A stretch of DNA of 64,000 bases from Hyphomicrobiales bacterium. Its GTDB lineage: Bacteria > Pseudomonadota > Alphaproteobacteria > Rhizobiales > Rhizobiaceae. The notes beneath the pieces were generated by a model. It made no database searches, was not told the DNA's origin, and saw only the letters and a program-made list of their open reading frames with translations. The stretch lies in contig UCEZ01000013.1 in assembly GCA_900471525.1 (NCBI GenBank), positions 339,373 to 403,372 of the forward strand. Direction: 5' to 3'. Shown here piece after piece: positions 1 through 10,033 of the stretch (its first letter is position 1; each line of letters begins with the position of its first letter). Position numbers and translations under genes: made by a program.

Positions 1-61
1 CGATCACGTCGCGGCCATTGACCTTCAGAGAGAATATCAAGGACACGGAAGGCTTTTTCAT
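1..61 (-). CDS. Start of a 2Fe-2S subunit, probably nicotinate dehydrogenase small subunit (partial)
   Basis: Only the first 20 codons lie in the window; the gene runs off the left edge. The visible N-terminus ends in S-L-K-V-N-G-R-D-V-I. This is the usual opening beta strand of xanthine-dehydrogenase-family 2Fe-2S subunits such as NicA, which pass electrons out of the molybdenum hydroxylase turning nicotinate into 6-hydroxynicotinate. The ATG at 61 follows an AAGG about nine bases upstream. The gene diverges from the nicC-nicX genes, which consume exactly that product, so NicA is the natural guess. The cysteine motifs are outside the window, so the call rests on 20 residues plus context. Confidence 0.42.
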   Translation of the reverse strand, partial: MKKPSVSLIFSLKVNGRDVI

Positions 62-208
62 ATCGCTGGCCTTGCCCGAGGACAGGAACGGGAAGCGTCG
101 GCTCCAGCAGCCCTATGCTTTTCGCAGCACTTGGCAATGAACGACATGACATTCCCCATCCGTCTTGCGCCAACGGCCACCCGCGCCGGCGCCTCTTCTC
201 AATTTAAT

Positions 209-222
209 AAGTGTATACGCTT
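209..222. promoter_or_regulatory. Near-perfect palindrome, candidate MarR/NicR operator 1
   Basis: AAGTGTATACGCTT is a 14-base palindrome with one mismatch, sitting in the 354-bp divergent intergenic region (62-415) ahead of the nic genes. A perfect version occurs 129 bp further on. MarR-family repressors bind such short palindromes, and a MarR gene follows nicX. Binding by that regulator is an inference. Apart from the two palindromes I see no gene in 62-415. Confidence 0.45.
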
Positions 223-337
223 TATATCTCTTCTGGCAATCGGATTTTATGATGAAAAAACTCGCGGAAATCCGCCTCATGTTGCATTCATGAGCATAAT
301 CATCCTTGGATCGCCACTGTTTTTCTCTTGCAGTTTA

Positions 338-351
338 AAGCGTATACGCTT
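338..351. promoter_or_regulatory. Perfect 14-bp palindrome, candidate MarR/NicR operator 2
   Basis: AAGCGTATACGCTT is its own reverse complement. It is centred about 71 bp upstream of the nicC ATG, in an AT-rich stretch (TTTAAAGCG...TTAATATG) that could also hold the -10 region. Together with the copy at 209-222 it gives one operator for each of the two divergent transcripts. Confidence 0.5.
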
Positions 352-367
352 AATATGCCAATTCTAA

Positions 368-2346
<1,979 letters not shown>

Positions 2347-2352
2347 ACGCCG

Positions 2353-2380
2353 ACGGCGGGCCTTTGGTCCGCCGTTTTTA
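2353..2380 (+). terminator. Rho-independent terminator after nicD
   Basis: ACGGCGG (2353-2359) and CCGCCGT (2369-2375) form a 7-bp perfect stem with a 9-base loop, followed by TTTTA. It lies seven bases after the nicD stop, inside what is otherwise a co-directional nic cluster. Confidence 0.75.
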
Positions 2381-2436
2381 TTGCCGCAGCGACAGCGCTG
2401 AATTGCGCGTCCGTACATTCACCAAAGGAGCCGCCC

Positions 2437-3189
2437 GTGCAGAAACTCTATCGTATCGGCCAGATCGTGCCGAGTTCCAACACCACGATGGAGACGGAAA
2501 TCCCGGCGATGCTGACGGCCCGCCAGATGATCCGCCCCGAACGCTTCACCTTTCATTCCAGCCGCATGCGCATGAAGAAGGTGGTGAAGGAAGAACTGGC
2601 GGCGATGGACGCCGAATCCGATCGTTGTGCCATCGAACTGTCCGATGCCCGCGTCGACGTTCTTGGATATGCCTGCCTCGTCGCCATCATGGCGATGGGT
2701 CTCGGCTACCACCGCCAGTCGGAAAAGCGCCTGACCGGCCGCACCCGGGAAAACGGCGCCGACATCCCGGTCGTCACCAGCGCCGGCGCGCTGATCGAGG
2801 GCCTGAAGGTGATGAAGGCGAAGAAGATCGCCGTCGTCGCGCCCTACATGAAGCCCCTGACCGAGCTTGTCGTGAACTATATTCGCGAGGAAGGCTTCGA
2901 GGTCATGGACTGGCGGGCGCTTGAGATTCCCGACAATCTCGACGTTGCCCGTCACGATCCGGAAAACCTGCCGGCGATCGTCCAGACGCTGGACCTCTCG
3001 GATGTCGACGTCATCGTGCTTTCGGCCTGTGTCCAGATGCCGTCCTTGCCGGTCATCGCCAAGGTCGAAGCCATGACGGGCAAGCCGGTCCTCACCGCCG
3101 CCGTCGCCACAACCTATTGCATGTTGAAATCTCTCGGACTGGAAGCGGTCGTGCCGGGTGCCGGCGCGCTGCTGTCCGGCGCTTACTGA
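2437..3189 (+). CDS. nicE: Maleate cis-trans isomerase
   Basis: NicE converts maleate to fumarate, the last step of aerobic nicotinate breakdown. The 250-residue protein belongs to the Asp/Glu/hydantoin racemase superfamily. The two expected catalytic cysteines are present, one in L-G-Y-A-C-L-V near residue 75 and one in L-S-A-C-V-Q-M-P near residue 195. The start is GTG at 2437, preceded by AAAGGAG at good spacing. The gene is followed 11 bases later by nicF. Confidence 0.9.
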   Translation: MQKLYRIGQIVPSSNTTMETEIPAMLTARQMIRPERFTFHSSRMRMKKVVKEELAAMDAESDRCAIELSDARVDVLGYACLVAIMAMGLGYHRQSEKRLTGRTRENGADIPVVTSAGALIEGLKVMKAKKIAVVAPYMKPLTELVVNYIREEGFEVMDWRALEIPDNLDVARHDPENLPAIVQTLDLSDVDVIVLSACVQMPSLPVIAKVEAMTGKPVLTAAVATTYCMLKSLGLEAVVPGAGALLSGAY

Positions 3190-3200
3190 AGGAGCTTTTC

Positions 3201-3845
3201 ATGGTGCAGAGTGCCGAAACCAATTATCAGGGCGTTTGGGGCAACCGCATCGGTTTCGGCCAGCGGCCAGCCCTTCTGGTGATCGACTTCCTGAAAGCCT
3301 ATACGGTGGAAGGTGCGCCGCTGTTTGCGCCCGGTGTCGTCGATGCCGTCGCGCAGACACCGGCGCTCCTGGCTGCCGCGCGCGCCGCAGGCATTCCCGT
3401 CATCCACACCCGCATCCTCTATCTCGCCGAAAACTGCGCCGATGGCGGCATGTGGGTGAAGAAGGCCCCGGTCATGAAGGCCATGGTCGAGGGCAACGTG
3501 CTGGCCGAATTCTGCGACGGCGTCGAGCCTGAAAAGGGCGAGCTGGTCATCGTCAAGCAATATGCCAGCGCCTTCTTCGGCACCAGCCTCGCCTCTCTGC
3601 TGCACACGCAGGGTATCGATACCGTCGTTCTTGCCGGATGCTCGACAAGCGGCTGCATTCGCGCAAGTGCGGTGGATGCCGTCCAGCACGGGTTCCGGAC
3701 GATCGTCGTGCGTGATTGCGTCGGCGACCGGCACCCCGATCCGCATAATGCCAACCTCTTCGACATCGACAACAAGTATGGCGATGTCGTTTCACGGGAG
3801 GAGGCCATCGCCGAAATCGCCAAGATCAAGTCCGACTGTCTGTAA
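3201..3845 (+). CDS. nicF: Maleamate amidohydrolase
   Basis: NicF hydrolyses maleamate to maleate and ammonia. The 214-residue protein is an isochorismatase-like cysteine hydrolase. The triad is visible as Asp in L-V-I-D-F, Lys in V-I-V-K-Q-Y, and Cys in L-A-G-C-S-T-S-G-C, with the usual cis-peptide region before the Cys. The ATG at 3201 has GGAG seven bases upstream. An in-frame ATG at 3117 inside nicE would add 28 residues and is less likely. It supplies the substrate of NicE immediately upstream. Confidence 0.92.
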   Translation: MVQSAETNYQGVWGNRIGFGQRPALLVIDFLKAYTVEGAPLFAPGVVDAVAQTPALLAAARAAGIPVIHTRILYLAENCADGGMWVKKAPVMKAMVEGNVLAEFCDGVEPEKGELVIVKQYASAFFGTSLASLLHTQGIDTVVLAGCSTSGCIRASAVDAVQHGFRTIVVRDCVGDRHPDPHNANLFDIDNKYGDVVSREEAIAEIAKIKSDCL

Positions 3846-3890
3846 CTTTACAAAAACAGCCAAGCCTTCAAGCAAGATAGGGGAACGAGC

Positions 3891-4922
3891 ATGGATCAAT
3901 TCAGCTTCACCGAAATCTGCCTGCATCAGTTGAAGATGTCGGGCGTCCACGAGGGCGAAAAACTCATCGTCCTTACCCAGGGCAATGAGCGCCTCGATTA
4001 CGCCGACGCCTTCATGGCGGCGGGCATGCGTCTTGGGGCCAAGATGTATCATATGCGTTTGCCGCCGGTGCCGCCAGCAGGTGCATGGGCGGTCGGCCAG
4101 ACGGGCCTCGCGGCCATGCCGGACGCGGTCGAGGCCCTGAAAGCAGCCGACATGCTGATCGATTGCATCTTCCTGCTCTTCAGCCCGGAGCAGATGGCGA
4201 TCCAGGCGGCCGGAACGCGTATCCTGACCGCCGTCGAACCGCCGGAGATTCTCGCCCGCATGCTGCCGACGAAGGAACTGCGCGAGCGCGTCGAATTTGC
4301 CGGAGATCTTCTGTCCAAGGCGAAGGTGATGCGGATCACCTCTGCCCATGGCACGGATGTCACCTACAAGCTCAACACCTATCCCGCCATCACGGAATAT
4401 GCGTGCACGGATGAGCCGGGCCGCTGGGATCATTGGCCGTCGGGCTTTGTCTTCACAGGCGGTGACGATGATGGCGTCGACGGTACGATCGTCGTTGCTC
4501 CGGGTGACATTCTGTTGCCCCAGAATATCTACGTGCGCGACCCGATCTTCTACACCATTGAAAACGGTTGGATCACCGACATTCGCGGCGGCCTAGATGC
4601 AGAGCTGGTCAAATCCTACATGGACGGTTTCAACGACCCACGCGGGATGGGCATGAGCCATGTCGGCTGGGGTCTTAATCAGAACGCCAAGTGGCATCGC
4701 ATGGTACCGGGCGAATTTCCGGGTGGCATGGGCATGGAGGCCCGCTCGTTCTACGGCAACGTGATGTTCTCGACCGGCCCGAACAACGAACTCGGCGGCC
4801 CGAACGACACTGCCTGCCATCTCGACATCCCGATGCGCAATTGCTCGCTCTTCCTCGACGACGAGCCGATGGTCCTGGACGGCGACATCGCCGTCAAGGA
4901 AATGCAGCACAATTTCAAATAA
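3891..4922 (+). CDS. nicX: 2,5-dihydroxypyridine 5,6-dioxygenase
   Basis: NicX is the Fe(II) extradiol-like dioxygenase that opens 2,5-dihydroxypyridine to N-formylmaleamate. The 343-residue length is near that of Pseudomonas NicX (about 350). The C-terminal metal ligands fit the family: a His in M-S-H-V-G-W and an H-x-D pair in T-A-C-H-L-D-I-P. An RBS-like GGGGAACG precedes the ATG. A long hairpin follows the stop. With NicC, NicD, NicE and NicF this completes conversion of 6-hydroxynicotinate to fumarate. Confidence 0.92.
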   Translation: MDQFSFTEICLHQLKMSGVHEGEKLIVLTQGNERLDYADAFMAAGMRLGAKMYHMRLPPVPPAGAWAVGQTGLAAMPDAVEALKAADMLIDCIFLLFSPEQMAIQAAGTRILTAVEPPEILARMLPTKELRERVEFAGDLLSKAKVMRITSAHGTDVTYKLNTYPAITEYACTDEPGRWDHWPSGFVFTGGDDDGVDGTIVVAPGDILLPQNIYVRDPIFYTIENGWITDIRGGLDAELVKSYMDGFNDPRGMGMSHVGWGLNQNAKWHRMVPGEFPGGMGMEARSFYGNVMFSTGPNNELGGPNDTACHLDIPMRNCSLFLDDEPMVLDGDIAVKEMQHNFK

Positions 4923-4938
4923 GGAACGGAGCCTTTCG

Positions 4939-4972
4939 GAAACCTGGCGAAGATTGTTCTTCGCCAGGTTTC
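4939..4972 (+). terminator. Long perfect hairpin after nicX
   Basis: A perfect 15-bp stem (4939-4953 with 4958-4972) and a 4-base loop lie 17 bases after the nicX stop. There is no T-run, so it is either a terminator of the less canonical kind or an mRNA-stabilising 3' structure. It separates nicX from the regulator gene. Confidence 0.6.
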
Positions 4973-5138
4973 GCTCTAAGGAGCCCAGTAGACGACATGT
5001 TCCGCTCCCTTCGGGGCGGACCTCTATCCGACAAGCTTTGCGTCCGCTCTCATCTTGTCGCACGATGCGGCTCATACTGCACCATCGCTGCGGCCGGAAT
5101 CTGGACGGACAAGGTTCGTTTTAAGGACAGGCCTGGAA

Positions 5139-5603
5139 ATGACAGACGACGACAAACGGGATGTGCCGCCGGGCAGTTATGCTTTCACCCAGCAGGTCGG
5201 CCATCTCATGCGCAAGGCCTATCAGAAGCATCTGGCCATCTTCCAGGAAAACGCCAGCGACCCGCATTTGACCTCGGTGCAATTCGTGACGCTCTGCGCT
5301 CTTCGAGACAACGGTCCGAGCTCGCAGGCCGAATTGGTCAAATCGACCGCCGTGGATCAGGCAACGATCAGGGGCATCATTGACCGCCTGAAAGCACGTG
5401 GCCTGATCGACATATCCAAGGACAAGCAGGACGGTCGAAAGGTGATCATGTCCTTGCTGCCGGCCGGGCAAGCCGTCTTGGACGGCATGTACCCCAAGGC
5501 CCACCTCATCACCGAGCTGACCATGAAAAAGCTCAATCCTGCAGAACAGGTCGCATTGCTCTACCTGTTGCGCAAGGTCTCCGAGGACGACGAGGAAACC
5601 TGA
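5139..5603 (+). CDS. MarR-family regulator, probably of the nic genes
   Basis: A 154-residue MarR-type winged-helix repressor. The helix-turn-helix lies around residues 60-105 (S-Q-A-E-L-V-K-S-T-A-V-D-Q-A-T-I-R, then G-L-I-D wing residues with K-D-K-Q-D-G-R-K). NicR of Pseudomonas is also a MarR protein that represses nic genes and responds to 6-hydroxynicotinate. The ATG at 5139 is chosen because AAGGACAG precedes it; an in-frame upstream ATG at 5055 has no good RBS. It follows nicX on the same strand, and the palindromes at 209-222 and 338-351 are its candidate sites. NicR identity is inferred from context. Confidence 0.8.
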   Translation: MTDDDKRDVPPGSYAFTQQVGHLMRKAYQKHLAIFQENASDPHLTSVQFVTLCALRDNGPSSQAELVKSTAVDQATIRGIIDRLKARGLIDISKDKQDGRKVIMSLLPAGQAVLDGMYPKAHLITELTMKKLNPAEQVALLYLLRKVSEDDEET

Positions 5604-5609
5604 CTTCTT

Positions 5610-5945
5610 TGGGTGAGTAACAGAGCTGCCGCGCCTCGACCGTCCAGCTCCCAAGTTCCGGCATATGCTGCATCGTGATTTCGGTACCCACAATCTTCGT
5701 GACGACGGCGACGACATCGCTTGCTGGGATCCACGGCGTACCGAGGTGGGTGGTGATATCCGACGGGCGGAGATCGGCGGGCTGGACGCCGTGGAGCGCA
5801 AGGATGTTAGGTTCGTAGGCCGGATCGAGCGCCGCTGCTTCTGCCGCCGCCAGCTTGGTGCGAATGGCGCCGGAGAGATAAGCGTGGTGGTCTGCCAAGA
5901 GCCATCAGCGGGATCGCGGAAGATGGCGTTGCGGAATCGCGGCGA
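5610..5945 (-). pseudogene. Remnant of a plasmid-type helicase/DNA methylase
   Basis: Minus-strand translation gives F-R-D-P-A-D-G-S-W-Q in one frame. Near 5900 it continues in another frame as a stretch with Y-L-S-G-A-I-R-T-K-L, then L-x-G-V-Q-P-A-D-L-x-x-S-D-I and L-G-T-P-W-I-P, ending W-T-V-E-A-R-Q-L. I recognise this order from the very large SNF2-helicase/N6-methylase proteins carried by rhizobial plasmids. Only about 110 codons remain, with a frameshift and no start or proper end, so the gene is dead. It fills most of the 482-bp gap between the MarR gene and the ABC ATPase; nothing else is recognisable there. Confidence 0.6.
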
Positions 5946-6085
5946 GAAGCAAAGGTGCCGACAGGAAACGCTCGCCGTGGAGATAACGCAATGTTGATGA
6001 GTTCGGACACGGGGGGCTCTATTATTAGTAGCGCGTGAATTTATCAGCGGACAATGCGCCGCCTTCATGGATGGGTTTCCTGCGC

Positions 6086-6829
6086 TCAATGCTTCAGAAT
6101 CTGACTGAGGAAGAGCTTCGTCCGATCATGCTGCGGATTGGTGAAGAATGCCTCCGGATTCCCTTCCTCGACGATCTGACCGGAGTTCATGAAGATCACC
6201 CGGTCGGCAACCGCGCGGGCGAACCCCATCTCGTGGGTCACGCAGACCATCGTCATGCCGTCGCGGGCAAGGCTTGTCATGGTGTCGAGAACTTCCGAGA
6301 CCATTTCCGGGTCGAGCGCCGAGGTCGGCTCGTCGAACAGCATCACGGCCGGCTCCATGCAGAGGCTGCGGGCGATCGCCACGCGCTGCTGCTGGCCGCC
6401 GGAGAGCTGCACCGGATATTTGTTGGCCTGCTCGGGAATGCGGACACGCTCCAGAAAGCGTAACGCGATTTTCTTGGCTTCCACAGCTGACGCACCTTTG
6501 ATCCACATCGGCCCGACCATGCAGTTCATCAGTACCGTCATGTGCGGAAACAGGTTGAAGTGCTGGAACACCATGCCGACATTCTTGCGCACCTCGGCCA
6601 CGTTGCGCATCCTGTCGTGCAGCGTGATGCCGTTGACGGTGATCTCTCCCTTTTGATGCGCCTCGAGCCGGTTGAAGCAGCGGATGAGCGTGGACTTGCC
6701 GGAACCCGATGGCCCACAGACGACGATCCGTTCGCCCTTTCTCACCGTCAGATTGATGTCCTTCAGCACCTGAAACGCGCCATACCATTTGGCGACGTCC
6801 TTCGCCTCGATGATCAGGTCCATGCTCAT
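6086..6829 (-). CDS. Polar amino-acid-type ABC transporter ATPase
   Basis: A 247-residue GlnQ-like ATPase. Walker A is G-P-S-G-S-G-K-S-T near residue 40, the signature is L-S-G-G-Q-Q-Q-R-V, Walker B is [14 protein letters not shown], and an H-loop T-H-E-M-G follows. It energises the adjacent permease and binding protein, and its start overlaps the permease stop. It is the last gene of a minus-strand run reaching back to the flavin reductase at 13685. The imported compound is therefore probably the substrate of that pathway, but the sequence does not reveal it. Confidence 0.9.
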   Translation of the reverse strand: MSMDLIIEAKDVAKWYGAFQVLKDINLTVRKGERIVVCGPSGSGKSTLIRCFNRLEAHQKGEITVNGITLHDRMRNVAEVRKNVGMVFQHFNLFPHMTVLMNCMVGPMWIKGASAVEAKKIALRFLERVRIPEQANKYPVQLSGGQQQRVAIARSLCMEPAVMLFDEPTSALDPEMVSEVLDTMTSLARDGMTMVCVTHEMGFARAVADRVIFMNSGQIVEEGNPEAFFTNPQHDRTKLFLSQILKH

Positions 6830-7800
6830 CTGACTTTACTCCTGGCGTAGTGGCGCTCGATGCGGGACTGGATGAGTTCAAGGCAGATCGACATAATCCA
6901 GTAGATGAGCGCGGTCGAAATCAGCATTTCCATGTGCTGGAAGCTCTTCTGACCGAGCGTGCGGGCGAGGAACATCAGCTCCCAGACACCGATGACGGAC
7001 ACCAGAGAGCTGTCCTTCAGCATGGAAATGAACTGGTTGCCGGTTGGCGGAATGATGACGGGCAGCGCCTGCGGCAGAATGATCCGGCGCATGGTGATGC
7101 CAAAGCCGAAGCCGATCGAGCGCGAAGCCTCCCACTGGCCGCGATCGATGCTCTGGATGCCGGAGCGAAAGATCTCGGTCATGTAGGCGCCGTAGCAGAG
7201 TGACAGCGCCAGGATGCCGGCGGGCACCGCGTCGATGACGAAACCAAGCTGCGGCAGGCCTAGATAGATCAGGTAGACCTGCATCAAGAGCGGCAGGCCA
7301 CGAAAGAAGGACGTGTAGAAGCTGGCGATCGCATAGGCGAAGCCGTTGGTCGACAGCTTGGCGACGGCACCGAGGATGGCGATGACGGAGGCGATGACGA
7401 TCGAGATCGCGGATACATAAAGCGTCGTTACGGCGCCCTGGGTGATCAGGAAGGGAAGTTTTTCCCAGATGAACGGCAGGCTGAGATGGAAGGTCTCGAA
7501 GAAGGCGAGAAAGAGCAGCAGCAGCTCGAACCAGACGATGGCGATTTGTATCTTCAGGGGTGCAAAACCGATCAGCACGACGTTCAGTGAAAAGATTACC
7601 GCAACGACAAAGGCAACAGCGAACCGACCGTAGAGGCCGCTTTGCAAGGGATCGCCGATCACCGGGCGCATCAGCTCGCCCATGGTCGTGCCGGTCAGGT
7701 TGAAGGCGAGAAAGATCGCCAGAATAACGGCGAACATCGTGACGACGAACCACGGCTTGTGCACGAGAACTTCAGCTTCGACTGTATCCGGATAAAGCAT
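6826..7800 (-). CDS. Polar amino-acid-type ABC transporter permease
   Basis: A 324-residue inner-membrane permease of the His/Glu/Gln family. After a long N-terminal part with two extra hydrophobic segments comes the HisM/GlnP core: S-F-F-R-G-x-P-L-L-M-Q, then the EAA loop region ([11 protein letters not shown]) and [10 protein letters not shown]. The ATG at 7800 is chosen for AGGACAAGAG upstream; an in-frame start at 7890 would lie inside the intergenic gap. It is clearly paralogous to the permease at 47789-48643, sharing the [14 protein letters not shown] and HMEML stretches. Confidence 0.9.
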   Translation of the reverse strand: MLYPDTVEAEVLVHKPWFVVTMFAVILAIFLAFNLTGTTMGELMRPVIGDPLQSGLYGRFAVAFVVAVIFSLNVVLIGFAPLKIQIAIVWFELLLLFLAFFETFHLSLPFIWEKLPFLITQGAVTTLYVSAISIVIASVIAILGAVAKLSTNGFAYAIASFYTSFFRGLPLLMQVYLIYLGLPQLGFVIDAVPAGILALSLCYGAYMTEIFRSGIQSIDRGQWEASRSIGFGFGITMRRIILPQALPVIIPPTGNQFISMLKDSSLVSVIGVWELMFLARTLGQKSFQHMEMLISTALIYWIMSICLELIQSRIERHYARSKVR

Positions 7801-7856
7801 CTCTTGTCCTTCGGACGGTTTGGCGGCCCGTGTTTGCGGACCGCCAGAGAGGGTGG

Positions 7857-8690
7857 TTATTTCACGACGGTGTAGTCGACGCCGTACCACTTGACCGAAA
7901 GCTTGCTGAGCGTGCCGTCGCTCTGCATGCCCTTCACCGCCTCGGATATCTTGGCATCGAATTCGGCGTCGCCATGTTCCGTCGCAACAGCCAGCGGTTC
8001 ATAGAACACGGGGGCACCGAGCTGCTTGATCGGGTATCCCGCCTTCTCCGCATCGATGATGCTTGGCAGTGACGAGACGACGGCATCGAGACGGGTGCCG
8101 TCGCCCAGGCGCAGGTCATCGAACGCCGTCGTCGAATTGCTGTAGGACTTCACGTCCTTCGGCTTGAATTCGTACTTGAACGCCGGCGCGCCGGCGGCAT
8201 CCAGCGTCAGGTCCTGCTTGGCATAGGCCTCGAAGGTGGAGGTCGCCGTCGTACCGACGGCCTTGTCGTTGAGGTCGGCGAGCGTCGTAGCCTTGCTGTC
8301 CTTATGCACGGCAACGGCGGCCGGTGTGTAATAGTAGACGCCGGGGAAATCGAAGATCTCGGCGCGTTTCTTGGTTGGGGTCATCGAGCCGACATGCATG
8401 TCCCAGCGGCCCGACCAGTTGCCGGCCGTGATGATATCCCAGCCGGGGGTGATGAATTCGACGCTGACGCCGAGGCGCTTGCCGATATCCTTGGCGACAT
8501 CGACATCGAAGCCATCGAGTTCATTCTTGTCGTTCATGAAGGATTGCGGCGCCCAGTTGGCATCCGTCGCAACCTTGAGCGTCTTGGCCGCCAGCACGCG
8601 GTCCAGCACCGCCCCGGCATTGGCGGGAAGCGCTGAAAAGGTAAAGGCGAGCGAAGCTGCAAGCGCCGTCAGTCTGGTGAGATGTCTCAT
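7857..8690 (-). CDS. Polar amino-acid-type ABC periplasmic binding protein
   Basis: A 277-residue secreted binding protein (SBP_bac_3 fold). The signal peptide covers about residues 1-25, ending A-N-A. The mature start L-D-R-V-x-x-x-K-T-L-K-V-A-T-D and the N-D-K-N-E-L-D-G-F-D-V-D segment are typical. It is the closest relative in this window of the binding protein at 48633-49460; both share the P-G-W-x-x-I-I-x-G-x-W-x-G-R-W-D stretch. It is first of the three transporter genes and separated by 147 bp from the upstream catabolic genes, so it may have its own promoter. Ligand not determinable from sequence. Confidence 0.9.
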   Translation of the reverse strand: MRHLTRLTALAASLAFTFSALPANAGAVLDRVLAAKTLKVATDANWAPQSFMNDKNELDGFDVDVAKDIGKRLGVSVEFITPGWDIITAGNWSGRWDMHVGSMTPTKKRAEIFDFPGVYYYTPAAVAVHKDSKATTLADLNDKAVGTTATSTFEAYAKQDLTLDAAGAPAFKYEFKPKDVKSYSNSTTAFDDLRLGDGTRLDAVVSSLPSIIDAEKAGYPIKQLGAPVFYEPLAVATEHGDAEFDAKISEAVKGMQSDGTLSKLSVKWYGVDYTVVK

Positions 8691-8837
8691 GCTGTTGTTC
8701 CCTTAGTTGTTGATGTATCTTGCGGCTGGACCCTCCCGGTCTCGCCGCCATGGTGGTAATTTAGTAACCTGTGAACCTGCCGGTCTTCCGGTGATCCGGA
8801 GCATGTTTATGCCGCCACTTGCTTGAAACGGCGGAAG

Positions 8838-9227
8838 TCAAAGCTCGCCGTTCTCCCGCATCTCGGTACGGACGCGCCCCGCCACGCGAAAAGCCTCCAC
8901 GCCTGCGGGAATGCCGCAATAAACGGCGATCTGGACGAGTGCGGCGCGCAGTTCGTCATCGGTAAGGCCGTTGCGGATCGCCCCCCGGAAATGGATACCG
9001 AACTCGTGCATGCGGTTGAGGGCGGCGAGCATTCCAAGGTTGAGAAGGCTGCGTTGCTTGAGGTCGAGGCCGCCGTCGGTCCAGGCGGCACCCCAGCAAT
9101 ACTCGTTGAGGACATCCTGGAACGGCCGGGAGAAATCGTCGGCATTGCCGAGAGCCCGATCGACATAATCGTCCCCGAGCACCTTGCGTCGCACGGCCTC
9201 GCCGGCCTGCCGTAGCGCCTTATCCAT
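8838..9227 (-). CDS. Carboxymuconolactone decarboxylase-like protein
   Basis: A 129-residue AhpD/CMD-fold protein. The L-x-x-K-x-R-x-L-L-N-L-G-M-L-A-A-L-N-R and H-x-R-G-A-I-R-N-G-L-T-x-D-E-L stretches match 4-carboxymuconolactone decarboxylase (PcaC) proteins, which lack the AhpD CxxC. It has no CxxC and so is unlikely to be a peroxidase. It overlaps the hydrolase start by eight bases. In aromatic pathways PcaC and the enol-lactonase act in sequence, but the rest of that route is absent, so here it probably acts on a related ring-cleavage product. Confidence 0.82.
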   Translation of the reverse strand: MDKALRQAGEAVRRKVLGDDYVDRALGNADDFSRPFQDVLNEYCWGAAWTDGGLDLKQRSLLNLGMLAALNRMHEFGIHFRGAIRNGLTDDELRAALVQIAVYCGIPAGVEAFRVAGRVRTEMRENGEL

Positions 9228-10032
9228 GACTCACCTCTTCCGTCGCAAGGAAATCGGCCATCAAGCGAGCCACGGTCACGGGCGCCTCGATGAGAATGGA
9301 GTGGCGCAGGCCGGGCAGGATCGCCAATGTCGAGCCGGGGATGCGATCGTGCATGTAGGCGGCCATGCGCGGGTTCGAGCCGGCATCCTCCTCGCCCGTC
9401 GCAATTAGCGTCGGGCAGCGGATCTGGTCGAGAAAACCGCCGAAATCCGTTTCCGCCAGAACACGATAGGCCGAGGCGTAACAGTCCGGATCGTTCTCGG
9501 CATCCCGCGCACGCAGTCTTTCGATGATCTCGGGATTCCTTTCCTGAAACCCTTCCGTCAGCCAGCGGGACAGCGAGGCATCGTGATGGGCGCCGGGATT
9601 ACCGATCCTGAGCGCTGCAAGCCGGGTCAGGACCCGTTCGCGCTCCTCCGGCGTGCGGCCTGCGACCGTGGAGAGAAGCACTAGTTTTCTCAACCGCGCC
9701 TGACGGGTGAGCGCTAGCCGCTGAGCGATCAGCCCGCCCAGCGAGAACCCCGCCAGATGGAAGGTCTCGAAGCCCGCATGTGCGGCGAGCGCCAGCGTCT
9801 CATCGACAAAATCGTCGATTTCGTAGCGGCCCTTGATCCGTGTCGACCGTCCGTGACCGCGCAGGTCGAAGGTCAGGATCGTAAAACGATCCCTGAGTTC
9901 AGCCACCACGCCACCCCAGGCCTCAAGAGAGGACCCGACGCCGTGGATGCAGACCAGCGGCTCCGAACCGTTGCCGTCGATACGGTAGTTGAGCATCACG
10001 TCGCCGACGGTATGTTGCCGAAGCTCCGTCAT
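9220..10032 (-). CDS. Alpha/beta hydrolase, enol-lactonase/RutD-like
   Basis: A 270-residue alpha/beta hydrolase. Visible are the oxyanion H-G-V-G motif, D-L-R-G-H-G-R-S, the nucleophile elbow G-F-S-L-G-G and a C-terminal His in G-L-R-H-S-I-L. Family relatives include 3-oxoadipate enol-lactonase (PcaD) and RutD-type carbamate/aminoacrylate hydrolases. It sits two bases from the flavin monooxygenase gene and overlaps the CMD-like gene, so it probably hydrolyses a lactone, amide or enol product of the monooxygenase. The exact substrate is unknown. Confidence 0.82.
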   Translation of the reverse strand: MTELRQHTVGDVMLNYRIDGNGSEPLVCIHGVGSSLEAWGGVVAELRDRFTILTFDLRGHGRSTRIKGRYEIDDFVDETLALAAHAGFETFHLAGFSLGGLIAQRLALTRQARLRKLVLLSTVAGRTPEERERVLTRLAALRIGNPGAHHDASLSRWLTEGFQERNPEIIERLRARDAENDPDCYASAYRVLAETDFGGFLDQIRCPTLIATGEEDAGSNPRMAAYMHDRIPGSTLAILPGLRHSILIEAPVTVARLMADFLATEEVSHG

Positions 10033-10033
10033 C

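Noticed and set aside
71-92. Stretch resembling the right end of the 22924-23066 repeat
   Set aside because: Only about 20 bases are similar (TTGCCCGAGGACAGGAAC), too short to call a second copy.
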